DNA of 34,998 nucleotides from Planctomycetaceae bacterium (GTDB lineage Bacteria > Planctomycetota > Phycisphaerae > Phycisphaerales > SM1A02), in contig NYWY01000053.1 of assembly GCA_002685335.1 (NCBI GenBank), forward strand, positions 1 through 34,998. The letters are read 5' to 3'. This document shows positions 1 through 8,718 of this stretch, in pieces. Position 1 is the first letter of the stretch. Each line of letters begins with the position of its first letter. The notes beneath the pieces were generated by a model, which saw nothing but the letters and a program-made list of their open reading frames with translations, had not been told where the DNA came from and searched no databases. Both the position numbers and the translations under genes were made by a program.

Positions 1-46
1 CTTCAAGCCGCGGGCGGTCGTCGTTCGGTCGATGATGAGGGCTCGG

Positions 47-2734
47 TCAGCCCGCATTGCGGGGGCTGGTGTCCGCCACCGCATCCGGGTGGATCGCGAG
101 GTCCGCGATCAGCCCGGGGACCACGAGTTCCACGATCGGGGTGCCCTCCTTGATCGGCGTGCCGTCCATCCGGGTGATGACCGGCATGGGATTCGCCTTG
201 AGGTGCTTCTTCAGATCGGCCTCGAGCTTCTCACGCACGGTCTCGTCGAGCTTCGCGAAACTCTCGCGACCCCGACATTTCGGAAAACCGGAACACCCCA
301 GCCAGGGGCCGCGCTTGCCGTCGCGAAGATAGAGATTCCGATCCTCGCACTTCGTGCATTTCAGATCCGTCTCGAACGGGGGAGGGGCCGGGAGCTTCAG
401 GCAGTCCTTGCGATCGAGATTGAGCACGAACTTGATCTCGGGATAGTTCTGGCTCGCCATGTATTTCCCGAAGCGCCCGGTGCGCAGGATCATCTGGGAT
501 CCGTCATCCGGACACTTGATGTCCACCATCTCGGGCAGCAGCGGACGTCCGGCCCGATCGATCGGGGCCGCGTAATCGCAGTCCGGATAGGCGGTGCAGC
601 TCAGGAACCGACCGTTCTTGCCGAATCGATAGCAGGTCATGGCCGCGCACTTCGGACAGGCGTAGGGCGCGGGCTGGATCTCCGCCTTGGCGTGACCCAG
701 TTCCTCGTGCGCCCGCTCCAGCGACTCGCTGAACCGACCGTAGAAGTCACGGAGCATCGTCTTCCATTCGACGTGCTCCTCCTCGATCGCATCGAGCCGC
801 TTCTCGAGATCACGGGTGTAGCCGAAGTCCATCAGACGGGGAAAGGCCTCCACCATCTTGTCGGTGACCACTTCACCGAGGGCGGTCGCATGGAACGCCT
901 TGCCGACCTTCTCCGCGTAGCCGCGGTCCTGGATCACCTTGATGATCGACGCATAGGTGGAGGGGCGGCCGATCCCCTCGTCCTCGAGTTTCTTCACCAG
1001 AGACCCCTCGTTGTAGCGGGCCGGCGGCGAGGAGAACTTCTGCCGGGGCTCGATCGCGAACGGGGCGGTCTGGTCACCGTCCGCGAAGGCGGGCAGGACC
1101 TGTTCGTCACTGGCCGCGACCCCGCCGACCCGGGTCCAGCCGTCGAAGGCGAGCACCCGCCCGGTCGCCTTGAGGATCGCACCGGTGTCCCGGTCGGATC
1201 TCCGAAAGCGAACCGCGGTGGAGTCCCATTTGGCGTCCGTCATCTGACAGGCGACGAACCGGTTCCAGATCAGTCGATACAGCTTCAACTGCTCCTCGCT
1301 CAACGCGGACTTGACCAGGTCGGGCGTCCGGCGGGGATCGGTGGGACGAATCGCCTCGTGGGCCTCCTGGGCGTCCTTGTTGCTCGAACCGTAGAACCGC
1401 GGCTTCGGCGGCAGGTAGTCACTCCCGTGACGCTCTTCGATGTAGCCACGAGCCATCGCGATCGCATCACCGGAAAGATGCGTGGAGTCGGTTCGCATGT
1501 AGGTGATGAGACCGACCTGGCCTTCGCCCGGGACGTCGAGTCCCATGTAGAGCTGCTGGGCGATCCGCATCGTCCGATCGGCGGTGAATCCGAGGACGTT
1601 GCTCGCCGCCACCTGCAACGAACTGGTGATGTAGGGGGCGAACGGCTTCGAGGATTTGCGCGTGGTGTCGGTGGAATCGACCGCATAGCGGACGTCCGAA
1701 GCGATCTCGCCCGACACCGTCCGGACGTGTCGCGCCGGTCCCTTGCCGTCGGGATCCTCCCGGGATTCGACCGAGACCGCGGTCAGACCGACCCCGTCGG
1801 CCACGTCCGCGATGCGATCCGAAAGGTCTTCGATCGCATTCTTGGAGCAGCCGAGACTGAACTTCCCGCCGCCGAGTTCCACCAGTTCGGTTCGCAGCCC
1901 CCGGTTCTCCGAAAGCCAGACGTTCTGTCGCTTGATGGTGGGACCCCGGCCCTTGTCGTCGATCTCGGACATGAATGCGGCCCACGCCTCGACCAGGCCG
2001 GGCGCCGTGGCGGGGTCAAGGGCGAGTTTCACCCCGACGTCCCACGATTCATCCGGGACGAACGCATCGATCTCGCGTTCCCGCTCGACGATCAGACGCG
2101 TCGCGACCGACTGGACCCGACCCGCGGAAAGACCCCGAGCGACCTTTTTCCAGAGGAGCGGTGACGCCTGATATCCCACGATCCGGTCGAGGATCCGACG
2201 GGCCTGCTGGGCATTGACCTTGTACTCGTCGATCGGATGAGGGGTCTCGAAGGCTCGTTCGATCTCGCTCTTGGTGATCGCATTGAAGACCACCCGCTTG
2301 GCGTCCTTGGGCTTCACGCCGAGGAGTTCCGCGAGGTGCCAGGCGATGGCTTCACCCTCGCGATCGAGGTCGGTCGCGAACCAGATCTCCGAGGCACCCT
2401 TGGCGGCCCGCTTCAGATCGGTGACCGTCTTCTTCTTCGCGGTCAGAACCTCGTAGCTCGGCTCGAAGTCGTTTTCGAGATCGACCCCGGGGACCGGCTG
2501 CTTGGACCCCTTGGGAGCCTTGCTGGGAAGATCCCGGATGTGACCGACCGAGGCCGTCACCACGAATTCGGGTCCGAGATAGCGATTGATGGTCTTCGCC
2601 TTCGCCGGACTCTCCACGATGACCAGTTGTTTCCCGGCCGCCGAGGGGGTCGAGAACCCCGCACCGGTCTTCTTGCCGGTCTTCTTCCCGGTCTTCTTGC
2701 CGGTCTTCTTCTTCGTGGATGCCTTCTTGGCCAT
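47..2734 (-). CDS. topA: DNA topoisomerase I (type IA)
   Basis: Relaxes negatively supercoiled DNA by cutting and rejoining one strand. The 895-residue product has the N-terminal TOPRIM core (VIVESPAKAKTI, then VGHIRDLP and ATDLDREGEAIAWHL), the GLSAGRVQSVATRLI block, and the active-site tyrosine Tyr412 in GLITYMRTDSTHL. The C-terminus has a four-cysteine zinc ribbon (CPKC...C...C), a second ribbon-like repeat that has lost most cysteines, and an intact third one (CTKC...CSGFPKC). The N-terminus is a lysine-rich tail with four KKTG repeats before the TOPRIM fold. I chose the ATG at 2734 because AGGA lies six bases upstream; an in-frame upstream start at 2758 has less support. It lies downstream of miaA on the same strand, separated by 188 bases holding a candidate promoter. 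The family identification is secure. Confidence 0.97.
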   Translation of the reverse strand: MAKKASTKKKTGKKTGKKTGKKTGAGFSTPSAAGKQLVIVESPAKAKTINRYLGPEFVVTASVGHIRDLPSKAPKGSKQPVPGVDLENDFEPSYEVLTAKKKTVTDLKRAAKGASEIWFATDLDREGEAIAWHLAELLGVKPKDAKRVVFNAITKSEIERAFETPHPIDEYKVNAQQARRILDRIVGYQASPLLWKKVARGLSAGRVQSVATRLIVEREREIDAFVPDESWDVGVKLALDPATAPGLVEAWAAFMSEIDDKGRGPTIKRQNVWLSENRGLRTELVELGGGKFSLGCSKNAIEDLSDRIADVADGVGLTAVSVESREDPDGKGPARHVRTVSGEIASDVRYAVDSTDTTRKSSKPFAPYITSSLQVAASNVLGFTADRTMRIAQQLYMGLDVPGEGQVGLITYMRTDSTHLSGDAIAMARGYIEERHGSDYLPPKPRFYGSSNKDAQEAHEAIRPTDPRRTPDLVKSALSEEQLKLYRLIWNRFVACQMTDAKWDSTAVRFRRSDRDTGAILKATGRVLAFDGWTRVGGVAASDEQVLPAFADGDQTAPFAIEPRQKFSSPPARYNEGSLVKKLEDEGIGRPSTYASIIKVIQDRGYAEKVGKAFHATALGEVVTDKMVEAFPRLMDFGYTRDLEKRLDAIEEEHVEWKTMLRDFYGRFSESLERAHEELGHAKAEIQPAPYACPKCAAMTCYRFGKNGRFLSCTAYPDCDYAAPIDRAGRPLLPEMVDIKCPDDGSQMILRTGRFGKYMASQNYPEIKFVLNLDRKDCLKLPAPPPFETDLKCTKCEDRNLYLRDGKRGPWLGCSGFPKCRGRESFAKLDETVREKLEADLKKHLKANPMPVITRMDGTPIKEGTPIVELVVPGLIADLAIHPDAVADTSPRNAG
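2663..2710 (-). repeat. Four 12-bp tandem repeats encoding KKTG in TopA N-terminus
   Basis: Residues 9-24 of TopA read KKTG four times in a row, encoded by four near-identical 12-base units. The result is a strongly basic, probably disordered tail ahead of the TOPRIM domain. Basic tails of this kind usually bind DNA non-specifically. Repeat number could vary between strains by slippage (inference). Confidence 0.85.
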
Positions 2735-2841
2735 GGGATTCCTGAGTGCGACGTCCACGACGATTCAGACGTCGGGAGCGGGGTTGGACAGTCTCTCGCT
2801 TCGGGCCTGCCGGGCGGCATCGGCCGAAGACAGGGGGCGGC

Positions 2842-2871
2842 ATTGAAAGTAGTTGGAGGGTCTCCCGTCAA
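2842..2871 (-). promoter_or_regulatory. Candidate sigma-70 promoter for topA
   Basis: On the minus strand TTGACG (2871-2866) is followed after 18 bases by TTCAAT (2847-2842), about 105 bases upstream of the topA start. The -35 box matches the consensus at five of six positions and is identical to the one before tRNA-Asp. The -10 box is weaker, and a TACTTT nearby would give too short a spacer. Confidence 0.4.
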
Positions 2872-2922
2872 GCCCGAGGTTGAATAAACGTCCGAGAACC
2901 ACGGTTTTCGGCCCAAGATTTC

Positions 2923-3882
2923 TCAAGTTGCCGTTTCGAGCTTCAAAACGAGCTCCTGAACGATCTCCTCCGTCGTCCGATCGACCGGGTCGATTCGGAT
3001 CGCTCCCGGCACTGCCAGAAATCGACGTAACCAGGTCCGCTGCTGCTTGCCGTAGCGGCGGGTGCGAATCTTGATCCGTTCGACCGCCTGCTCGAGTCCG
3101 AGGCGTCCCCTCAGATGCTCGCGCAACTCCCGATACCCGACCGCCTCGATGGCCTGGGGCCCGAGTCGGCCGGCCTCCTCCAGCCGCCGGACCTCCTCGA
3201 GGAATCCCGCCGCCATCATCGCCCGGACCCGGGCGTTGATTCGCTGATTCAGCCGCTCCGTGGGCCAATCGAGCACCACCACTCGGACGGAAGGTCGACC
3301 GCCGATCGACGCGCCCCATTCCGCCTGATGTTCCGAGAGCGGGCGGCCTGTGATGGCCTCCACCTCCAAGGCACGGATCATCCGACGTCGATCGTTGGGG
3401 TGGATCCGTTCGGCAGACGCGGAATCGACCTCCTGGAGACGGCGGTGCAGCGACGCCTCGTCGAGCGTCTCGAATTCGGCCCGAATCACATCATCCCGGC
3501 CCGGCCCCTCGAACACTCCTTCGAGAAAACCGCGGGCATAAAGGTTCGTACCGCCGACCAGAATCGGAACTCGATCCCGGCCGTGGATGTTTCGAACCTC
3601 CGCCTCCGCCCGATCGAGCCAGTCGCGAAGCGTGAACGCGTCTCCGGCGGGATCGATGACGCCGCAGAGATGATGGGGGACACCCGCCTGTTCGTCGAGC
3701 GTCGGCTGGGCGGTCCCGATCACCAGGTCGGCATAGACCTGCATCGAGTCCGCAATCACGCATTCTCCGCCGCCGGGGATCGCCCGGGCGAGAGACACGG
3801 CGACGTCGGTCTTCCCGCCGCCGGTCGGGCCGAGAAGAAGAACGATCGGGGACTCCGGTGTGTCGGTGGGTTCTCTGTTCAC
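2923..3882 (-). CDS. miaA: tRNA dimethylallyltransferase
   Basis: Transfers a dimethylallyl group to N6 of A37 in tRNAs reading codons that start with U. The 319 residues match the usual family length. The P-loop GPTGGGKT is at residues 18-25, followed by IADSMQVYADL (the DSxQVY block of the family), GVPHHLCGVIDP, GGTNLYARGFLEG, NDRRRMIRALEV, and YGKQQRTWLRRF near the C-terminus, which is typical of MiaA. The start is a GTG at 3882 without a clear ribosome site; the P-loop position makes it reasonable. It lies 84 bases from the divergent pgk and upstream of topA on the same strand. Confidence 0.96.
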   Translation of the reverse strand: MNREPTDTPESPIVLLLGPTGGGKTDVAVSLARAIPGGGECVIADSMQVYADLVIGTAQPTLDEQAGVPHHLCGVIDPAGDAFTLRDWLDRAEAEVRNIHGRDRVPILVGGTNLYARGFLEGVFEGPGRDDVIRAEFETLDEASLHRRLQEVDSASAERIHPNDRRRMIRALEVEAITGRPLSEHQAEWGASIGGRPSVRVVVLDWPTERLNQRINARVRAMMAAGFLEEVRRLEEAGRLGPQAIEAVGYRELREHLRGRLGLEQAVERIKIRTRRYGKQQRTWLRRFLAVPGAIRIDPVDRTTEEIVQELVLKLETAT

Positions 3883-3966
3883 GCCGCGACGGTAGCGGAC
3901 AGCGGCCCGGCTATCATCCGCGACCCTCGGAATCCCGATCTACCCCAACCGCATTGGAACGCCGCC

Positions 3967-5184
3967 GTGAGCACGCCCAACCACGCCCGACGCACCATCG
4001 ACGACATCGACGTCGCCGGCCTCACCGTCCTGGTCCGCGTCGACTTCAACGTTCCGATCCAGGAAGGTCGGATCACCGACGACACGCGGATCCAGGCGGC
4101 GCTGCCGACCATTCGCTCGATCACCGAGCGTGGCGGCAAGGCGGTGCTGATGAGTCATCTCGGACGCCCCGGTGGCATCGGACACGAGCCCCCGCATTCA
4201 CTCTCTCCCGTCGCGACCCGACTCGGAGAGCACCTGGGACGCGACGTCGTCTTCCCGAGCCATGACTGCACCGACGAGCCCGCCCGGGCGGCGATCGCCG
4301 CCCTTGAACCCGGCGGCGTGCTCCTGCTGGAAAACCTTCGCTTCCACCCGGGCGAGAAGAAGGGGGACGGCGGGTTCGCCCGGACCCTCTCCACCGACGT
4401 GGACGGCTACTGCAACGACGCCTTCGGCACCGCCCATCGGACCGACGCCTCGATGGTGGCGGTCGCCGAAGCGATGGGGGACCGACCTCGGGTCGCGGGT
4501 CGACTTCTGGAAAAGGAGTTGAAGTACCTGGGTGAAGCCATCGAATCGGCGGAGCGGCCCTTCGTCGCGATCCTCGGCGGAGCGAAGATCTCGGACAAGC
4601 TCAAGACGATTCGGAGACTGGCCGGAACCGTCGACATCCTGATCGTCGGGGGCGCGATGGCGTTCACCCTCCTCAAGGCCCGTGGTCATTCGGTCGGTCG
4701 AAGCCTGGTCGAAGAGTCGATGGTCGAGGAGGCCGGCCGGATGATCGAGGAACTCGCCGCCAGCTCCACCGATCTGCTCCTGCCATCGGACTTCAACTGT
4801 GGTTCGGCCCCCGAGCCCGGAACTCCGACCTCGATCCATGGAACCGAGATCCCGGACGAGCTCATGGGACTCGATATCGGCCCGGATTCCGCGCGAGCCT
4901 TCTCCGACGCGGTTCGAACCGCTCGAACCGTGGTCTGGAACGGCCCCATGGGACTCTTCGAGGTCGCTCCGTTCGATTCTGGAACCCGGATCGTCGCGGA
5001 CGCGCTGGTCGAGGCGACGACCGCGGGCGCGGTCACGATCGTGGGCGGTGGCGACACCGCGGCGGCGGTTCAGGGCCTCGGACTCGGCCCCTCGGTCTCC
5101 CACGTCTCCACCGGGGGCGGTGCCAGCCTCACCATGCTCGAAGGTGGCCCGATGCCCGCCCTGGACGTTCTCGACCCGGCCTGA
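3967..5184 (+). CDS. pgk: Phosphoglycerate kinase
   Basis: Glycolytic and gluconeogenic enzyme that interconverts 1,3-bisphosphoglycerate + ADP and 3-phosphoglycerate + ATP in the cytoplasm. The 405 residues are of normal length. Visible blocks are VLVRVDFNVP near the N-terminus, MSHLGRPGG, LENLRFHPGEKK, AILGGAKISDK, GGAMAFTLLKA, VWNGPMGLFE, GGGDTAAAV and STGGGASLTMLEGG, which cover both substrate lobes. The reading frame stays open far upstream, but similarity begins only at the GTG at 3967 (VSTPNHARRTIDDIDVAG), so I start there. The ribosome site is weak. It lies divergent from miaA across 84 bases. Confidence 0.97.
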   Translation: MSTPNHARRTIDDIDVAGLTVLVRVDFNVPIQEGRITDDTRIQAALPTIRSITERGGKAVLMSHLGRPGGIGHEPPHSLSPVATRLGEHLGRDVVFPSHDCTDEPARAAIAALEPGGVLLLENLRFHPGEKKGDGGFARTLSTDVDGYCNDAFGTAHRTDASMVAVAEAMGDRPRVAGRLLEKELKYLGEAIESAERPFVAILGGAKISDKLKTIRRLAGTVDILIVGGAMAFTLLKARGHSVGRSLVEESMVEEAGRMIEELAASSTDLLLPSDFNCGSAPEPGTPTSIHGTEIPDELMGLDIGPDSARAFSDAVRTARTVVWNGPMGLFEVAPFDSGTRIVADALVEATTAGAVTIVGGGDTAAAVQGLGLGPSVSHVSTGGGASLTMLEGGPMPALDVLDPA

Positions 5185-5372
5185 GTTCTCCTCCTTCCCG
5201 GACCCGCCGCTCACTCCACCCGGATTTCTCGACCCCTCTTCACGCCTCTCGGGCGGATGCCTCATGGCCCGAACCCGCCTCTCGGACTACCCTGAACCAT
5301 TCGGATGCCTCCCCACGGGGGCAAACGTCCCTTCCACCAGCAGCCCTTCACGCGGATTCTTCGGAGCTCCCC

Positions 5373-6416
5373 ATGCGATTTCCCCAGCGATTCAACCAGA
5401 CCATCGGCCGACTTCTCGGTGGCGCCCTCCTGACCTCGATGACCGCGGTGGCGACCGCGGCCGACCTGAAGGTCGGCGACAAGGCCCCGTCGGTCGACGT
5501 GAAGGAGTGGATCCAGGGTGAAACCTCGGTCGGAGAGGGCAAGCCCTACGTGGTCGAATTCTGGGCCACCTGGTGCGGACCGTGCAAGAAGGCGATCCCG
5601 CACATCAACGACCTGTACAACCAGTACAAGGATTCGGGGTTCACGGTCATCGGCATCACCGACGAAGAGAAGGAGATTCCGAAGGTCAAGAGCTTCGTTC
5701 GGCAGCAGGGTGATCGAATGACCTACCCGGTCGCGATCGACGGGGGCGCCAAGAACGACTGGATGCAGGCGGCGGGCCAGAAGGGCATTCCCTGCTCCTT
5801 CATCGTCGATGCGAACAACACCATCGCGTTCATCGGCCATCCCATGGACGATCAGTTCGACGGGATCCTCGAACAGGTGATCGCCGGACGCTACAACCCC
5901 AAGCTCCAGAAGCAGGCACGCCCGAAGCTCGCCGCCGCCGATCGGGCCGAGAAGGTTGCCAACTGGGCCGACGCCTACCGACACCTCGACGAGGTCATCG
6001 ACCTGGACTCCACGGTGTTTCTCTCCGTCGCGCTCCGCAAGTATCGAATGCTCGCCTGCGGCGAGAAGAACGCGGAAGCGACCGATGCCTGGGGCCAGAA
6101 GCTCCTGAACACCTATCGCGACGACGCGGGAGCGTTGGAAGCGATCGCCCGGCTCACCGCCAACGAACCCACCGAGTGCGTTCGTGACCTGCCGCTCGCT
6201 CGAAAGGCCGCGGATCGCCTGCTCGCCTTGGAAGGCCCCTCGAACCCGGACGCACTCGCCACCAGTGCCATGGTCGACTTCGCATCCGGGAAGAAGGACC
6301 AGGCGATTCGCCAGCAGATGCAGGCCTGGATGGCGGTGAAGCCGGACCTCAAGGACACCTACAAGCGACAGCTCGACGTGTACCGCGGCCAGGCCGGACG
6401 CGGGAAGCGACGCTGA
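5373..6416 (+). CDS. Secreted TlpA-like thioredoxin-fold protein with C-terminal helical region
   Basis: Probable exported thiol-disulfide oxidoreductase or redox-active scaffold of 347 residues. Residues 1-29 form a signal peptide with a basic start, a hydrophobic core and an A-T-A cleavage site. The thioredoxin domain follows, with FWATWCGPCKK giving Cys68 and Cys71, and GIPCSFIVD, where family members have the cis-proline loop; here it carries an extra cysteine. From about residue 180 the protein becomes helical and looks like a TPR-type region (DAYRHLDEVIDLD, LARKAADRLLALEG). The start is supported by GGAG six bases upstream. It sits alone between pgk and rpe. TlpA/ResA relatives work in cytochrome c maturation or envelope redox control, but no partner gene here tells which. 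Confidence 0.85.
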   Translation: MRFPQRFNQTIGRLLGGALLTSMTAVATAADLKVGDKAPSVDVKEWIQGETSVGEGKPYVVEFWATWCGPCKKAIPHINDLYNQYKDSGFTVIGITDEEKEIPKVKSFVRQQGDRMTYPVAIDGGAKNDWMQAAGQKGIPCSFIVDANNTIAFIGHPMDDQFDGILEQVIAGRYNPKLQKQARPKLAAADRAEKVANWADAYRHLDEVIDLDSTVFLSVALRKYRMLACGEKNAEATDAWGQKLLNTYRDDAGALEAIARLTANEPTECVRDLPLARKAADRLLALEGPSNPDALATSAMVDFASGKKDQAIRQQMQAWMAVKPDLKDTYKRQLDVYRGQAGRGKRR

Positions 6417-6448
6417 TCCTGCCATCACCAGTCCTTCGGCGATCATCG

Positions 6449-7153
6449 ATGAACACCGCACCAGAGTCCGTCAAATACCGATTCACCCAGCCGCCACCGA
6501 CTCCGATCGCCGCCGCATCGGTGCTGGCCGCGGATTTCGCCTGCCTCGGGGATGACTGCGCCCGGGTGCTCGACGAAGGTGCCGACATGCTTCATGTCGA
6601 CATCATGGACGGACACTTCGTACCGAACCTGTCCATGGGACCCGCGGTCTGTGCCGCGGTTCGCAAGGCCTGCCCGAATGCATTCCTCGACGTCCACCTG
6701 ATGGTGACCGATCCCGGGGCGTATCTGGAACCGTTCGCGGACGCCGGCGCCGATCATTGCTCGATGCACATCGAGGTGGCGGCACCCGAAGCGCTCCTGC
6801 GACTGCGAGATCGATGCCACGAACTCGGTATGACCGCAGGCATCGCGATCAATCCCGAGACTCCGCTCGAACGACTCGATCCGGTGCTCGAAGGTTTCGA
6901 CCTCGCGTTGGTGATGAGCGTGCATCCCGGATTCGGCGGCCAGGCGTTCATCGAAGATTCACTGGAGAAGACGCGGATCCTGTCGAGCCGGCTCCGACCC
7001 GACCAGCGGCTTGAAATGGATGGGGGCGTGTCGCCGGAAAACGCGGCCCGCGTGATCGAGGCCGGGTGCGACGTCCTGGTCGCCGGCTCCGCCATCTTTC
7101 GAAGCGTTGACCGCCCCGCGGCGATCCGCGCCATTCAGTGTCCGGAGACGTGA
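6449..7153 (+). CDS. rpe: Ribulose-phosphate 3-epimerase
   Basis: Interconverts ribulose 5-phosphate and xylulose 5-phosphate in the pentose phosphate pathway. The 234-residue TIM barrel shows ASVLAADFACLGDD at the first strand, HVDIMDGHFVPNLSMGP (metal and catalytic residues), DVHLMVTDP, MSVHPGFGGQAF, EMDGGVSPENA and VLVAGSAIFRS, the complete set of family blocks. About 16 extra residues precede the barrel, slightly longer than usual. The stop overlaps the next gene's likely GTG start by four bases, so the pair is probably translationally coupled. Confidence 0.96.
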   Translation: MNTAPESVKYRFTQPPPTPIAAASVLAADFACLGDDCARVLDEGADMLHVDIMDGHFVPNLSMGPAVCAAVRKACPNAFLDVHLMVTDPGAYLEPFADAGADHCSMHIEVAAPEALLRLRDRCHELGMTAGIAINPETPLERLDPVLEGFDLALVMSVHPGFGGQAFIEDSLEKTRILSSRLRPDQRLEMDGGVSPENAARVIEAGCDVLVAGSAIFRSVDRPAAIRAIQCPET

Positions 7154-7785
7154 GTCGGAGACCCTCCATCGTGCTCTGGCTGGTCCGAGCAGGGGAGACC
7201 GACTGGGACGAATCGGATCGCCTCCGGGGCGACGAGGACCTGCCGCTCTCCAAGGGTGGTCGCGCGGCGTCGATCGAGGCCTTCGAACGAGCCACGACAC
7301 TGCCGTTCCCTCCGCCGGCAAGAATTCATCATCCGCTGGACTCCGGGGCATCCGAGACCGCGAAACTCGCGGCCAAGGCGTTGGGCGGACGACCCCGTGG
7401 CAATGACGAACTGGCGGACCCGGCCCTGGGCGTGCTTGCGGGCCTGTCGATGATCGAACTCCGGGATCGATTCGAGCGGCGGGCTCGGCAGTGGGAGGAA
7501 GATCCCTCCAATCTCGTGCCGCCGGAGGGCGAGCCCCTCGCGGACGCCCGCACCCGACTCGTCGACGCCCTCCGAATCATCCTGAAACGACGACCACCGA
7601 CCGTCGGGCTGGTCCTCCACGAGCTCGCGGCCGGATTCGTGCGGGCCGCCCTCGCCGGTACCACGGACGGAAATCCCCGACGGTGGATGGAGGGAAGACC
7701 CCGGGTCGAGATGTGGCTGCTGCCCCTGGACGCGGCCGCGCGACTGGCGGTCCCGGGCCGGAAAATCGATGATCGAACGGGCTGA
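7150..7785 (+). CDS. Histidine-phosphatase-superfamily protein with degenerate active site
   Basis: About 211 residues with the overall pattern of the phosphoglycerate mutase / histidine phosphatase superfamily: LWLVRAGETDW at the N-terminus, DEDLPLSKGG, HHPLDSGASETA, LAGLSMIELRDRF, PEGEPLADARTRLVDAL, and GLVLHELAAGFVRAAL near the C-terminus. The phosphorylated histidine of the family's RHG motif is Ala here (codon 7189-7191), and the arginine expected in the second block (S-P-L-x-R-A-x-x-T-A) is missing, while the second histidine (VLHE) remains. It is therefore probably a catalytically dead relative, or a binding or regulatory protein. Starts at GTG 7138, 7150 or 7171 are all possible; 7150 makes a GTGA overlap with rpe, whereas 7171 has GGAG at a good distance. 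Confidence 0.75.
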   Translation: MSRRPSIVLWLVRAGETDWDESDRLRGDEDLPLSKGGRAASIEAFERATTLPFPPPARIHHPLDSGASETAKLAAKALGGRPRGNDELADPALGVLAGLSMIELRDRFERRARQWEEDPSNLVPPEGEPLADARTRLVDALRIILKRRPPTVGLVLHELAAGFVRAALAGTTDGNPRRWMEGRPRVEMWLLPLDAAARLAVPGRKIDDRTG

Positions 7786-7884
7786 AACGGCCCGGATGCG
7801 ACGGACGGGTCCGACGCGGATACCCTGCACGACGATTCCTACGGCGGCCGTCACCGCCGTTTCACGACTCCGACGGAGCGGTTC

Positions 7885-8718
7885 GTGGCCAACCAGACCT
7901 GGGAACAAGCCGATATCGCCGCCAAGAAGGCGGTCCCCGAAGGACTCTGGATCCGGTGCGCCGGTTGCGGCGAGACCGTGTTCGGAAAGACCATGGAGCA
8001 GAATCTCCAGGTCTGTCCCAAGTGCGATCACCATCACCGGGTCTCGGCCCGGCAACGGGTGGGGCAGTTGGTGGACCCCGGCAGTTTCGAACCGTTCGAC
8101 GCCGATCTCGCCGCCGCGGACCCACTGGGATTCGTCGACGTGAAGCCCTACCGGGCGAGGATCGACGCGGCTCGACGAAAGAGTGGCGAGAACGACGGCT
8201 GCCTCACCGGCGTCGGTTTCGTGAAGGGACGAAAGGTGGTGGTCGGCGCCATGGACTTCACCTTCCTCGCCGGCTCGATGGGCTCCGTGGTGGGCGAGAA
8301 GCTCGCCCGCGCCACCGAGCATGCTCTGGATCACGACCTTCCGCTGATCATCGTCGCCTGCTCCGGCGGGGCCCGCATGCAGGAGTCCGGCTACTCGCTC
8401 ATGCAGATGGCGAAGACCTCGGCCGTCCTCGGACGCTTCGACGAAGCCGGAGGCCTGTTCATCTCCGTGCTCGCGGATCCGACCACCGGTGGCGTGACCG
8501 CGAGTTTCGCGATGCTCGGCGATGTGATCCTCGCGGAACCGCGAGCCCTCATCGGGTTCGCCGGCCCCCGCGTGATCAAGCAGACCATTCGCCAGGATCT
8601 TCCCGAAGGCTTCCAGACCTCGGAATTCCTGATCGAATCCGGATTCATCGATCGGATCGTGCACCGCCGGGATCTGCGGAGCGAGATCGGCCGACTCATC
8701 GACTACGCCGGCAAGTGA
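7885..8718 (+). CDS. accD: Acetyl-CoA carboxylase carboxyltransferase subunit beta
   Basis: Forms, with AccA, the carboxyltransferase that makes malonyl-CoA for fatty-acid synthesis. The 277 residues begin with the zinc ribbon of bacterial AccD (CAGCGETVF followed by CPKC), then the crotonase-like carboxyltransferase fold: FTFLAGSMGSVVGEK, IIVACSGGARMQES, SLMQMAKTSA, ADPTTGGVTASFAMLGD and FAGPRVIKQTI. The GTG at 7885 has GGAG seven bases upstream. A weak promoter-like TACCCT lies at 7821. The stop overlaps the lnt start by four bases (GTGA), so fatty-acid supply and lipoprotein acylation are probably co-expressed. No accA is in the window. Confidence 0.97.
   Translation: MANQTWEQADIAAKKAVPEGLWIRCAGCGETVFGKTMEQNLQVCPKCDHHHRVSARQRVGQLVDPGSFEPFDADLAAADPLGFVDVKPYRARIDAARRKSGENDGCLTGVGFVKGRKVVVGAMDFTFLAGSMGSVVGEKLARATEHALDHDLPLIIVACSGGARMQESGYSLMQMAKTSAVLGRFDEAGGLFISVLADPTTGGVTASFAMLGDVILAEPRALIGFAGPRVIKQTIRQDLPEGFQTSEFLIESGFIDRIVHRRDLRSEIGRLIDYAGK

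Noticed and set aside
32..2164. Long open frame opposite topA
   Set aside because: It mirrors topA on the other strand; GC-rich codon bias leaves antisense frames open. No family motif or ribosome site.
3913..3918. TATCAT as a -10 box for pgk
   Set aside because: Good -10 match, but no -35 box at 16-18 bases.
4198..5265. Open frame opposite pgk
   Set aside because: Antisense shadow; pgk on the plus strand has all family blocks.
5288..5293. TACCCT before the TlpA-like gene, also at 7821 before accD
   Set aside because: The first has no -35 partner and the second only a weak GCGACG; too little to call promoters.
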